Numbered from the stretch's first letter, positions 38,501-50,168 are shown. The stretch: 64,000 nt of DNA from Atherinomorus stipes (GCA_023101725.1 JALJCO010012682.1:1240001-1304000), one strand, 5' to 3'. Program-made: numbers and translations. Notes: generated by a model not told the origin, from the letters alone.

Positions 38501-41500
38501 TAAATGGTGGTTTTAAGAATAGGGTTTTTTAACTTTCGTAGATAAAGGAGAGTAAGGAGAAAATGGTGACTTTGTAAGTTCGAGAGCCGTAGTGAAAAGG
38601 TGCGTTGAGCAAAAAATGTGGGAAGGATGAAATGAAGCAACAAGATTTAGTTTTGATGTAAAAATTTGTTGTGATGAGGTGTGGGAGTTATGGCATTTGT
38701 TTAAAGTTGGAATGCTTAAAAGTTAGAGTGCGGTAGAGTGCGGAGGGATTTTGGGATTTTGGGATTTTTCCTAAAACGTAACTTACCATTGTGTAAAACC
38801 ATAAAGATATGTACATATCTTTCAATGGTTAGTTTAGTTTGTGCGTTTAAACTTTGAATGGTGTTTCTATGTTGTTTTTGGTGAGCTATAGAGGTGAAAG
38901 TGATGGGTTTGGGGTTTTTCGACCATCCATATTAATGGGACGAAAAGAGTTTTTTGGATTGGTGAAACCGTTTGAGTTTTGCGCGGACAAAGACACGCAC
39001 ACCTGTCTGGGAGACGACGTTTTGATATAACTTTTGTGGGGGTGTGGAAAGGGGGGGTGGGAAAGAAGGGCGGAAAAAAATAAGAATAAGAATAATAATA
39101 AAGGGAAAGGGAGAATAGTAATATGTTGCATGTTATAGGTGGGTATTTGTCTGAGAATATTGATGTTATAGGTTGGGATAATTATAGGTTTATAAAAAAT
39201 ATTTTGTGGAGGAGGGATCCTCCGGGAGTGTCGACGTTGTGACGTTTCACCCCGTCGAACACCGGCTGCAGAGATCTGAGTTTTTGGTTAATGAGGTTTT
39301 GTTTGACCGGGTTTTCAGTCCTAAATTTATGGTATTACACTACTTTTGTGTGCAGCATTTTGTGATTTTATCAGTGAAAAGCGCTTTTCCCTCCTTTACT
39401 GTTGAAGAAAGCAGCGAGCTGCAGAGCGCCGGTCCGTTCACATCACGTCTCATTCATTTTCAATGACGGGGCTCGTTTATTCGCGCGTCAAAAACGCTCG
39501 AGTTCAATTTTTTCAACTCGAGCGAATAGGCAAAATACGCTCTATTCGCGCGAATAAGACGCCTCATTCGCGCGAGTAAAACGCCTCATTCGCGCGAGTT
39601 AGACGCGCGTTTGGGGCTCATCGCGCCGCGCCAAGCAAAGGCGCGTCAATTCGCGCCTACACATTGACTTAACATGTAATTCATTCGCGCGAATGATTTT
39701 ATTCGCGTCCGGTGTGAACACGGGGTAAGTGTGGGGGTGCATGAACCCGGTTGTTTTTCTTGGTCTGTGTCTCTGTATAATGGCGGATAAAACTGAGCAG
39801 CTGCTTGGCTTTATTTTCTCCACGAGGCCAGACAACGACGTTGTCGAGCGTTTCTGTGCCGTGTGTGGATTCATCAGATTGTTCAGAGGTGTTCTGAGTT
39901 TCACCATTTACTCCATGAGCTGCGCGCTCACTATGGCGCAGCTTTCGTCTGACGTCCAGTTTAACAACCTGCAGTCCTGCATCGGGACATCATTATAAGC
40001 CCATTAAACCCCGCCGGGACAATTAGCCTCCGCCCACAGTCCTCTGAATTGGACAAATGGGGAGAAGCGTTTTCTAACTGACCCAGTCATTCTCTGAATC
40101 TGGCAGCACTGACTTAAGCTTAGCGTAGTTGCTGTAATCTGGCGGTTCCAACTAGCACCACTTGGCAAAAGTAAACTAATTAACTCAAGATTTTTTCCAA
40201 TTACGTTTCATGACCCGAACAGTCTGATCGAGTACAAACGATAAGCCGATTTCACATCAAAGGACTGAATAGACGGCATTCAATAGGGGAACTATATGCC
40301 GTGGAAGTACAAGCGAATCACATCATAGGCGAAGCAGCGCAGATAGTAGCAAAGGCAGCGCGCATGTGCAGCATCAACAACTTCCATAAACAGGGTTGCC
40401 ACCGGATGCTGCACATGCGTGCTGCCTTTGCTACTATCCATGCCAGTTCGCCTATGTATGCCTGTAATTAACTCATCTGCAAGGATAGCACATGCTAGAG
40501 GTTTAAGGGCTAGCATAAAGAGGGATGGTGATACAGGACAACCCTGCCGAGTGGACCTCATAAGATTGAAAGGTTTTGATATTATGCCATTTGATTTAAC
40601 TGATGCAACCGGGCCATTATAAAGCACCTTCACCCATCGGATAATGGGTGATTTTTATTTTAGCAAACGGCTGCAATGAAACAGAGTGAAAAGTTTAAAG
40701 GGGTCTGAATACTTTCCGTACCCACTGTATATTGGTCTTTTAACAAACATGTTAATTCTATATTCAAAAATTCTGAATCATCAGACCACAGGTCAAATGT
40801 CCCCAGTCCACCTTAAACTAGTTTAGTCCGAGACAGGGCAGTGTCGTTTTCAGATCTTGTTTGAAAATTTGAATACATATCTTCTTACACTGTAAGGTAA
40901 TAATTTGCATTTTACATGCTGCACTAACTAATACTAATAATCCTACCAATGATAATAAAGGATTAAGTTTAAAAAGCACTTTCCATCATTCATTAACACG
41001 ACGTTGACACTGATGGTGGTAAGACATCTGTACTCAAAGCTACATGAAACATGGGAGCCAACTGATGCAAACAACCTCTCCAACCACCACCAGACACCAA
41101 TGCACTACACATTTACTAGAGATGCCAACACTAGAGGCAAGGCAGGGGAAATGCCTGGCTCAAGGGCATAATGACAGACTGAATGGGATTAAGTGGGATT
41201 CAAACTGCCAACTTTCCAGTTATTGGAAAACCTGCTCTATCTGATCAAGATCTGCAGCTCTAAAGCATTTGAGAGTCCATGCTGAGAATTCTACACCATA
41301 ATTAAGCCTCTCTAATGCAAAGATGTCTAATGGCCAAAATATGAGTGTGCACTTACAAATAATAAAACATCTCAGTTTCAACATCTTGTGTTTTGCTACA
41401 GTGTTAAGTCACACATAAAAATGGAAAGAAAAAAAAATCCTTTCACAAAGCACAACTGCGACTCCACTAACTTGACACAAGAGGGCGCCATTAACACACA

Positions 41501-44500
41501 CATAACCAGTAAATACGACTAAATTTAAGGCTCATCAACTCCTAGACCCATTAAGATACAAATAGAGGGTCTTTGAGGCACTGAGTCTCACAGGTAGATT
41601 AATAAATATCTAACTTAAAAAAGACTGTGCTAGTTACCTAGAAACTGGACTGCAAAGTAGCAGGCTTCACTGAGCAGAGTCCACTGGATGATGACCTTTT
41701 CTGCTGTGTAGAGACCGTTCCACATAATGAGGGCCAGGCCTAGAAAGGAGTATGATAAAAGGGAATTTATAGGTGAAGGGTTCAGTGGCATGGGAATGAA
41801 ACAGAAAAAAAAAAGAAAAGAAGAAAGTCAGGATAGAAGACTACATGAGCAGGAGCATTTCCACTCACAAAACCACAACAGGAATGGTTTGCTTACTGCC
41901 GTAAATCTGCAGCTTTAATCTGTAACGGCATGTAGACAGGGTGATAACTTATTTACCCAAACACTCTGACTTACTGATTCTTAGAAAAGCTTATGCTCAA
42001 TCATTTCATTCCACACTCTTCCTCCCGTCCATTTTCCTGTATTTCACTCCCACCGACACAGACCAGTGAGGCTGTGGAAACGAGAAGGGGTGGGCAGATA
42101 GGTGGGGGGGCTGATGGACTGCATCCTCTCCCTGCCAGGATCCATCTGTGTGGCAGATGAGACCCCGTCCTCCGTCCCCACTACTGCATCTTGTCTTGCA
42201 AGACATCACCCTTTCTCTATGCTAATCCCTATAGCTCTGCTGATATTTATAGTAACGCCAGTCTTTTGGTGGTCTAATGAAGCTTAAAGCTGGTTTCTTC
42301 ATATTTTCTTTACAGTGTTGTGTTTAAGGCTTTGTCTCTGTAAAGCAGTAATCCTATTTTTTTACATGAATAATAAAGCAATAAATCAATATGTGAGAGT
42401 ACAGACTGTATTTCTCTGAGTATTCTTGTGAGGAATGGGAACAGTTTATGAGCTGGCATTCTGACGTGTTGTGGCTTGACGTGCAAGCTTGACAGAATAA
42501 GCTTTAACTCAGTCTTCCATCCCGTCCTTCCCTTTCCTCCTTACATCTTACTACTCCTTATCAAGGAGCAACCTATGTGTTCCCTGAGCCTTTCCCACAG
42601 CGGGATTCTTCATAGATCAAGCACAAACCCTGGAATCACATGACTGACAGCCCTGTCTCTGATTAGGACCATTAAAATAATTGTCCCCGTCTTCAAAATA
42701 CATCGCCCCTAGGAGGGGAGCAAAGCACAAATGCCATGATTAATTGCTACATTTACAATCACTGTTGCTTGTGAGCAATGTGGCACAAAAGAACAAGAAA
42801 AAAAAAAAAAAGAAAATACAGTTCATTTTAACAGAACAAGCTGCAAAATTGGAATGGAATATAGCACATTTCCTCCTCCGAGTTTCAAGCCAGCTCACAC
42901 TCATACAGTACACACACTGTCCTGCCATCCCCCACTGAATTCCCACCAGATTAAAACCTGATATATGACGCCACAGAAACAAGAGGCGACTGGGGCATTA
43001 GCTGCTAGTCTTCTAGAAAATTGGTCTCTGTGCCTCTAGCATGCCTTTGTAGTAAACTAGATACACAGAATAGCATCACATCATACAGCCTCTTTTTGTA
43101 GCCTACAGGGGTGATTCTGAAGCAGAAACAGAGCTCTTTATGTAGAATCTGAATGAGTGTGTGTATGAGCTGAAATGAATGCATTAGAAGCCATTATCTC
43201 AGGAGACCACATGTAGTTTAGGAGTGCATATTTTTAGCATTTATATAAATAAATATATATATAAATAAAAAGCAAACACTCAAGCAGTACGTTCACTGTG
43301 CTGTAACTTTGCATGACCAGAGCATGAATCTCTTAATGCATCTTCTGCTGTGCTTGTTGCATTTTTGGACTGTGACTTACTAAGCAGTGCTCCTCCATAA
43401 AGGCGAACAGAGATGCTAGTTGTGGAGAGCTCCTCCTCAAAAACAACTTCATATAGCTGGTTGGGGAACACCAGAGCCTGTGTGGGGAAAACAAAAGCAC
43501 AACACAGCTCTGTCATATCAACACAACAGCATCTGTCCTTCCAAAGTCTTCCCGTTTTTGAGTGAGCATTGCTGTGCATGCCCAGAACACTGAGGATATT
43601 GAGAATTTAGATAGAGAGGCTGACAAAGAGGGAGCTGTTGCTTCAGATGACCCTCAGAGATAAGCTGGAAAAGAAACGACAGGAACTGGGAATCCAAAAT
43701 GGGCCTTGACTACTTCCTAAAAAAAAAAAAGACTTCCCTGCCTGTTGCTATGCTTTTTGTAATTGATGACACAACTTAATTTGAAAACTGTATAACATCT
43801 TAAGTTTCATTATAATTTAAGTGGCACTCACCATCAGAGCCATTACTGTGAATCCCACTGCTGAGATGAGTATCCACACCCTAAAAGCAGAAACATTACA
43901 TGACATGCAGCATCCTTTCCACTGCAAATACAAATGATTCCTATGTTTGCTCAAGTTTACAAGCTGTTGAACTTTACTGGGAGTGATATACAGATGACCT
44001 TACACACTCAGCTGGTCAGATACTGAGTGACTGAATCTTACCTCAGCCCGATGGGCTCTCGTACCGCAAACTTCATCTCATTTCCAAGCATCTGACTGAT
44101 CTATGAGCAAACAAGACAAAAGAAAAGAAAAGGAAATGAATTGTGAGAGGGTAAATGTTATCACAATCTTGCCATATTAACAGATTCTTATCATATGAAA
44201 ACATTCAACTGTAAATCTTTTAACAAAAACAAGGAGGACTCTGGGAGTGTATAATGCGGCAAAGCTGCTGCAAACAAGCATACGCAACATTTAGGAGAAT
44301 TAAAAAACAAGGCTGATTAGCATGTTAATTAGTTCTCCAATCACAGTGAGGGTTTATTTCAGCTTAACACAAACACACATAGCAGGTGACATTATAAGCA
44401 ATGCCACTCAAGAAAACTCATCACACACCAACAGTGAATTTGTTCTGCTAAATATTTTCATTGCATTACCTCTTTAAATTCAAATGATTGTCACATACTA

Positions 44501-47500
44501 GAAACTGCTCTTATTCATCAAACACAAGGTTCATCTACATCAAGGACGAATAGTTACTTAACATTTGGTTTTCAGTGTAAGTGAGCTGTGAGAAAATGTA
44601 AATTAATCAAACAAATTGTTGCAAAGAAAATACACAGAAAATATATTAACTCAGCATTGAACTGTTGGCTATTACATAACTGGCATAAAATGAGTAATAT
44701 CCATGGGTTTCGCATCATTAACAATTTTCTGTCATTTGTTTTTTTCCCCAGTCAAAATTAAAACTCAAAGAATGAACACTGAACATGACTGCTTGTTGCA
44801 GCCCTCATGCAATAGCCATTGTAAAGTGAACATCAGATGAAACAATCTCCCACTGAAACCAAAATAAAATGACTAAAGTACCATGGCATTAGTAATGAAA
44901 CGTGCATTTTTAAAAGAGTAGTAAGTACTTCAATTTCTTTCTTTGAACACAAGTTTCTAGATCCTACTGAATGGGGACTAACTGCTTGTTAGCAGAGCTG
45001 AATTAAATCAAAATTTCATTTGCAAAGAACACAAATTGCCTATGTTTGTTCGGCTTGTTTGTAAATGGGAATTAAAAACTCAGAAAAGTTGTAAACAAAT
45101 GAAGACTCAGACTTCTTTTTAATGCTAAAATTCACAAGGACAGGGGGTAAATAAACTGTTGTAAAAAAACAAAAACAAAGAGAATAAGTTGGGGGGACAA
45201 AGTTTCTCCGTTGGTTAATGCAAAGAGTAAACGCCAGAGAAGCAACATACTTTCACCAGTGATCTCCAGACAGCATCCCATCCCTGACATCAATGTTATG
45301 TCTTCATAATTACATGTCTCTTCTGCCAAAAGGGTTGCTGTGTTGGAGTCCGACAGCATTACAGAAACAAAATACACACTGAAGCATTAAAACCACAAAG
45401 GCACGGATGATGAATCACTTTCCGGCTACCAGTGTTTATAGGAAAACTCTTCAATTGGAAAGTTGTTTTCTGTTTGAGGATGCTGTGAAATGTCAGAGTG
45501 GATAAAACAAAATGACTTGTCATATACTTAAAAGATCAAAGTCAAGAGCCTCGAGGGGCTTTGCCTTCTATCATTTCCCACTCTGTAAAAGTTAATGTGT
45601 GTGTGTGTCTGGGCCATTTTATCTGTATTTTATCTGTCATGAAAAGTATCTTTTTTCATAAAAAAAAAAAAAAGAATTAAAGTTCTTTCTTAAAACTAAA
45701 TAAAGCTATGCAGCATACAACTCAATGCACACACAAACTGACTTGCAGTAACTTCCAAGTTCACATCATTTCCTAATATATTCAATAAAAGAGTCCCCAA
45801 ATCTTTAAAAGTTTTAAATAAGAGCTTTGCAGCGTGTACCCAATTTCCTTCAGGTAGAGACAGCAGACCAGATTGTTCAACTATGGCTTAAACTGAGAGA
45901 GGAAACCAGTTCCCCAGCCTGCTTTAAGCCTTCTGGAAACAACCACAACAAAACATCAGGTCTAGTTCCAAACAGTGATGTTAATGAATGAACAAAGCAG
46001 CCAAATATGCCAATAGACATAATGGAGGACATCTTCCTACTGTGGTGCTGCAAAAATGAAGAACATCATCTCAAACTGATGAGTCCACGGCAACCCTAGA
46101 AGAAATGCACAGTGTCCTTTTGCTTGATTTGCACTTCTCAAGGCAGAACCAACGGAAAAACAGAAGGAGTTGGAGCCGAGCATTTAAGACCAGTCCTTTA
46201 TCCTTCCTAAAACTCTCAGCTATAGCACATCTAAAATCTTTGCAATGAGATCTTCCACCCATGCATCCTTAAGAAAAAAAGGTAAGGGCTACTTCAAAAT
46301 AGAGGTTGAAAAACCACAAGAGGTTGGGTCACATCTTTCATTAAATGTAAAACATACAGATCCTGATTCGTAGGCAAACTCATTTTGCTGAAATTCAAAT
46401 GACAGATTTTGATAAATGCAGGTGTAAATAGTCCAGCGCAGCTTTGATTTGTATTATCATCTTGCAAGAGTTCCATGGGGCATGTTTCAAGGTGTCTGGT
46501 GGGTGACTGGAAGACAAATTGGCTGATAAGCCCAAGTGGGAGATTTGAGGCATACTTTCACATGTTCCAAGGCACGACTATCAGTAGTCATGATTAGATA
46601 ACTATTTCCAAATGGAGATTCAAAAGTGATTGTTCACATGGACACCAAATAAATAACTCAAAATGAAACAGCATGTAGACTGTTTCTTCATTGTATTGTA
46701 AACATGCAGAGAGTGAAATCAGATCGTTAGAGCTTAGTTTACTCTATGCCTCCTCCAGAAGCAGATCAAGAGCCTGTAAACCAACGTCTGAAGAAAGACT
46801 GGTGAAAGAGTCTCGTCTTAACTGAATTCACAGATTAGAAATAGATCTGTAGCAAAGATATTCAAGAATCTTTCATTTATGTAAGAAATCCATTCAAAAT
46901 TAATCATATCTTAATAAAAAAAAAAAAGTTCACCAGTTTCATAACTTGCAAGTTATGAAATTTTAATTGTAATGTAAAATGATCTTTTCTGATTTAACAA
47001 GACACAGTGTGGTGGCTCTCTCCAGCACAGTGATAAATATGCAACATACTCAGCTCATGCAACAAATTTTGATACATACGCCAACAGAAGCTGGGGTACA
47101 GATAAACCATAAGATTCCCTTTGAGCACCTACACAGAAGCAGCATTTGACAGTGTCAAAAATAGAAGACAGGAGGCTACAGAAATATGATGTGTTTAGAA
47201 TCAAGTGATTCATTTGCCCCTGGCTCCTGTTACTTTTAATCTCATGCTAGGAGCTTTTAAAAAGACTACCTTAGAGCCAAACTCCTAAAATTAGTAAAGA
47301 TGAAAAGTTGCAAGTCATTAAATTCCTCCCTGTACTGCAGCCTGATGTACCCGTGCCTGATTATGAATCTATCTGCACCAGCTGCGATCACATGACCAGG
47401 TGAATCAGGCTTCCTGTGCCATGGTTCTAGGGGCTGTTTTTGACAGGAACACATAAATATTCATAACTGGCATGACAAATACTCAAAGGGAACTGAACGT

Positions 47501-49415
47501 TAACTGATGGCACTGGGTTGACTCAGGGCATGAAGGAGAAACAGGAAAAGACAGAAATACACACAGCTGTTGGTGGAGAAACACGCTTAATTACAGCTGG
47601 CATTGACATCAGTCAGTCAGCTACAGCCAACATTGGGCCAGTTTTCAGCTACTAAGCATGAAAATATTCAGAATATTCAGCATATCTGTCAGTTTGGAAG
47701 GTAAGAGTAAGCAGTCATCACTGCTTTATGTGTCTCCGTGGTACAGTAAGCCCCAGGCATACAACACATACACAAAGCATCGTGGTATGTCAGCTTGTGA
47801 GGGCCGAGGCTCATGCTGCCAAGGCTCATTTGTTGAGACATCACAGAAGCACCAAAATTATGTATTATTGGTTTAAAGAAGATGTTAGTAACAACATTAA
47901 CAAGTCAGGCAATATGTCTTAGCTTAGTTTTCTTTTTTCAGACTGTTTGCAATAGGAACAGTATTCTTATCAGTAAAAGAAGGCAGGAAGAGACAGTCAG
48001 TGCCAGTGGAGTACAGGAGCACTTCCCTCCTTTGTTTACACGGACCGCAAGGATAAAGTCAACTGTTTCCTTTCCACACTGTCTTACGGCTAACTTTACT
48101 TTTAGATCAGATCCCATGGGTCTGTTCTCCACAGAAACGTGTGGCAAGGTTGAAAAGAAGAACAAGAGTAACAGCACAATGGAGAAAAGATTGCTCTGTG
48201 ACAACTATTTAATTCTAAATTAGGGTCAATGCTACCATTTACATCAATAAGAAAATCTACTTTACAACACATTATGTTCAACAGTGCACATTAGCTTTAG
48301 TTTTAATGTTGTTGGATCATCGTTCAGTCATTAAAGACAGCATCTAGCCTCACGAGCATCTCTCTCAATAAACAATTGTTGCTGTCAAAGATATTAAGGA
48401 TTTAAGTGTTATATTCTTTGTCAATATATGTATCTGTCTCCATGAGTGTGCTCTGCAGAAGAGATTTATGTGACAGATGTCTGGGTTAGGCTTCGTGCTA
48501 AAACATTGAGAGAGAAAACAAACACTCGGGAGGGCTGAGAAAAGGGGGCTGACATCTCATCACTAGCTATCAGCCACCACCGTATGCCTGCTCCCTTCTG
48601 CTCTGTTCCCTTCTCTCACTTGCCTGATGAATATTTCAGAGAGGAACTGTCTGCTGTGCCGAGGCACATTGCGATGCAATCATTTTTAAAAAAGAAGAAG
48701 AAAAAAAAAAGGGGGGGGGGGATCATTGAAAACCTGATATCTGAATCAATCGGAAAGAAAAAATTGCTGTCAGTCTTCAACTGTGCAGCTTGATATGTAG
48801 GAATATGACAAGCAGACAAGCAATCTTGTCTCTCCATCGATAAACCAGCATGTGTGCCGCTGTGTTTTGGTATGCACTTTCTATATGCATGTATAAACAC
48901 ATGTGAGGGCAAGCAGCCTCCCAGGGAAGTTACTAACTTCCTGGTGGAGCTGCTGGAGCTTGGTGGATTACTTGATGTAAATTCACTGAAGCATAAATAG
49001 CAAATGCACAAAATAGAGACATGAGCCAATTAGTTGCCCACTGTGGCTTTAAAAAAAACAAAACAAAAACATAGTTCTTCTCTGGTTAATAAATGCATTT
49101 GTGGCATTTTTACTTACAGCATGCAATAATGGAACGTTACTCTTCTGACTGATGGTTTAACTCGGGTGCTCACATTTATAACCGAGTTGTTTGTTGCACT
49201 AATGACCTTGCTGGTCGAAACTGCCGTCTAACATTACTGCTCATATTGAATAAACCGACTGCAATGATCATCTGAAGTAATCTGACCTTTGAGCGATGCA
49301 CTTCACCATCATCATCCTCGCCACCAACTCCAAGGATCTTCCGGCTCTTCAGACGGCTTATCAAGTCTGTCTGACTGTGCTTCTTCATTAGTGGAGGGTG
49401 AGGTTTAGACGCCAT
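35434..49415 (-). CDS. tp53i11: tp53i11: tumour protein p53-inducible protein 11, 6 coding exons, 189 aa
   Basis: Six exons (listed separately) join in frame across GT-AG introns to 189 residues, the same length as I recall for human TP53I11 (PIG11). Recognised blocks: [12 protein letters not shown] near the start, [20 protein letters not shown] (24-43), [16 protein letters not shown] (50-65), [23 protein letters not shown] (106-128), and a basic C-terminus LGRKPKKI. A cytosolic N-terminus of about 60 residues is followed by about four hydrophobic segments: 64-83, 108-122, 131-151 and 157-178. Known of the family: a p53-induced small multi-pass membrane protein linked to apoptosis and to restraint of migration; no enzymatic activity is established. 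All expected blocks are present and no stop or frameshift was found, so the gene appears intact. Fish may have two copies (a, b); the copy is not resolved. Confidence 0.92.
35764..36608. mobile_element. hAT-like element, left part
   Basis: Begins gatgcaccgatcagg with several gccgatcacc blocks (to about 35860), the terminal and sub-terminal pattern of a common fish hAT family. AT-rich non-coding sequence follows up to the Harbinger-like insertion at 36609. The matching right end was not found. Confidence 0.55.
36803..37085 (+). pseudogene. Harbinger transposase N-terminal fragment, frameshifted
   Basis: Reads ATGGCAATTCCGGTTATTTT... as [19 protein letters not shown], then, in shifted frames, [21 protein letters not shown], and [11 protein letters not shown]. 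These blocks in this order match the N-terminal part of Harbinger-type DDE transposases as I remember them. At least three frameshifts and the absence of the DDE region make it dead. Confidence 0.65.
37380..38370. repeat. Purine-rich (GA) low-complexity tract with a ~58-bp minisatellite
   Basis: The plus strand is nearly all A and G from 37380 to about 37740. From about 37780 to 38070 it forms diverged tandem copies with units such as tagactgtgagaagactgt plus aagtgagaagag (period about 55-58 bp, last copies at 37925, 37980 and 38038). The 349-codon Ser/Leu/Phe-rich minus-strand frame here is a product of the repeat, not a gene. Confidence 0.85.
39726..40006. mobile_element. hAT-like element, right part (beyond the Harbinger insertion)
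   Basis: If the Harbinger-like insert and one taa are removed, gcgtcagcagcgtctaa joins gtgtgggggtgcatg without a gap in character. The open frame 39729-39998 ([15 protein letters not shown]...) has no family I recognise and may be part of the same mobile element. Assignment is inference from the insertion geometry. Confidence 0.4.
40010..40341. mobile_element. Decayed copy of the TTAA-type palindromic MITE
   Basis: Shares many blocks with the intact element at 61210-61673: acagtcctctgaattggac, agaagcgttttctaac, cttagcgtagttgctgtaat, gtttcatgacccgaacag, ttcacatcaaaggactga and aggggaactatatgcc. The internal blocks run in the opposite order to those at 61 kb. Ends are lost. Confidence 0.7.
40342..40438. 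repeat. 34-bp inverted repeat (hairpin), one mismatch
   Basis: 40342-40375 (gatagtagcaaaggcagcgc...) and 40405-40438 pair over 34 bp with one mismatch around a 29-base loop. It abuts the decayed TTAA-type MITE and uses the same sequence family. Confidence 0.85.
40449..40633 (-). pseudogene. L1-like reverse transcriptase fragment
   Basis: The minus strand reads [16 protein letters not shown], then [20 protein letters not shown] and [13 protein letters not shown]. This corresponds to the L1-type RT block with RQGCPLSPLLF. About 60 residues survive, without the YADD box; both ends are lost. Confidence 0.82.
40655..40730. mobile_element. Tc1/mariner terminal fragment
   Basis: tgaaacagagtgaaaagttt followed by ggggtctgaatactttccgt and acccactgta resembles the terminal repeat of a common fish Tc1 family. 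Only this end is visible. Confidence 0.6.
41638..41739 (-). CDS. tp53i11: tp53i11 coding exon 5
   Basis: 102 nt, completing S112 and coding to L145 plus one base ([20 protein letters not shown]...). Acceptor ctcctttctag, donor GTAACT. Confidence 0.93.
   Translation of the reverse strand, partial: AWPSLCGTVSTQQKRSSSSGLCSVKPATLQSSF
43381..43477 (-). CDS. tp53i11: tp53i11 coding exon 4
   Basis: 97 nt, residues 80-111 plus one base ([17 protein letters not shown] ... LYGGALL). Acceptor ccccacacag, donor GTAAGTC. Codes for an acidic loop between two hydrophobic segments. Confidence 0.93.
43832..43880 (-). CDS. tp53i11: tp53i11 coding exon 3
   Basis: 49 nt, completes R63 and codes [16 protein letters not shown] (64-79), the first hydrophobic segment. 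Acceptor ctgcttttag, donor GTGAGTG. Too short to show as an open frame. Confidence 0.92.
44042..44100 (-). CDS. tp53i11: tp53i11 coding exon 2
   Basis: 59 nt, residues 44-62 plus two bases ([19 protein letters not shown]). Acceptor ttgctcatag, donor GTAAGA. Too short to show as an open frame. Confidence 0.92.
44101..49286. other. tp53i11 intron 1, no gene seen
   Basis: 5.2 kb between coding exons 1 and 2. AT-rich; open frames are short and lack motifs. An A-run/G-run junction in 48690-48721 is the only marked low-complexity feature. Confidence 0.5.
48690..48721. repeat. A-run joined to G-run
   Basis: aagaagaagaaaaaaaaaa is followed by about ten G. It resembles a second A-to-G run junction at 50169-50206. 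Confidence 0.9.
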
Positions 49416-49424
49416 GGTGCACAC
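49287..49424 (-). CDS. tp53i11: tp53i11 coding exon 1 (start codon exon)
   Basis: Begins at 49424 after a pyrimidine-rich acceptor (ctttctcaacttctgtcag), with 9 nt of 5'UTR and a strong Kozak start gtgcaccATGG at 49415. Codes residues 1-43, ending [11 protein letters not shown] before donor GTCAGA. The coding part is 49287-49415. The acceptor just upstream means at least one 5'UTR exon lies further up. Confidence 0.93.
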
Positions 49425-50168
49425 CTGACAGAAGTTGAGAAAGAGGCACATATTAATTACTAAATTAGGTGCAATAAATACCACATCATACCAATCAAAC
49501 AACCCAGAAAAGGAAAATATAGATAAGTTATTAATACCCCCAAAAAAGTGTACTCTTTTGTTCAATCACCTTTCTCAGAAGAATACATCTCTCAGCTGCA
49601 CAGGGAGGCGAGTGCATCAGCAATCTACAAGTAGTTCCCTTGAGGGCTTGACTGACTTGTGTAACAAAATTACATAATACAAGTTGCACAAATACAGGCA
49701 ACCCTCTTAAGTCAGGGTGAACGCTAGAGCCAGATGTCCTCCTGGCCTGCTGAGCAGCCAACAGACAGATTTGCATGCTTAGCGTGAATGGATACGATAC
49801 TGACACAGATAGAAACGCGCAGGTGTAAATGGAACCAGACTGCCAATCTAAACGTCAATAACTCAATATTGATCCCTAGTTCCACTGACTGCATGTAATT
49901 CAGGATGTGAAAGATGCTTTTGATGTATGCCAGTGCTCACTACAAAGCAATATTCCCCAAGGATGATTGTGCACACATTTTGTGCCTTGTTTGAAATGAC
50001 TACTCAGTGGCCTGGCCTTTATCTGAGCAATGACTTCATCAGCTGTTCTGTTTTTTTGTCGTTGTTTTTTTCCTCCATAATGCCAACATGTAGCAGGATT
50101 TAAACCCACAATGTTCCTCAGCTCAAAAGCTTGGCTATTTTTATGCTTAAAAACATGAAAAGAAAAGG

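Larger units (their letters stand above)
36609..39725. mobile_element. PIF/Harbinger-like element, 3.1 kb, in tp53i11 intron 5
   Basis: The ends CCCCGTGTTCACACCGG and its reverse complement (36609-36629; 39705-39725) are perfect 21-bp inverted repeats flanked by taa on both sides (36606-36608, 39726-39728), the 3-bp TWA duplication of Harbinger elements. A short decayed transposase piece sits near the left end. The middle (37380-39200) is not Harbinger-like: first nearly pure purine on the plus strand, then C-poor. The right 250 bp holds three 22-bp CpG-rich repeats (39544-39609) and a cgctcgagtt/aactcgagcg palindrome. Confidence 0.82.

Noticed and set aside
39729..39998. 89-codon frame starting MWGCMNP as a host gene
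   Set aside because: Inside mobile-element sequence, no family recognised, no splice or promoter context.
49425..49565. N-terminal extension of the tp53i11 frame above the chosen ATG
   Set aside because: A pyrimidine tract and acceptor lie just upstream of 49424, the Kozak start at 49415 fits, and the extension has no family match.
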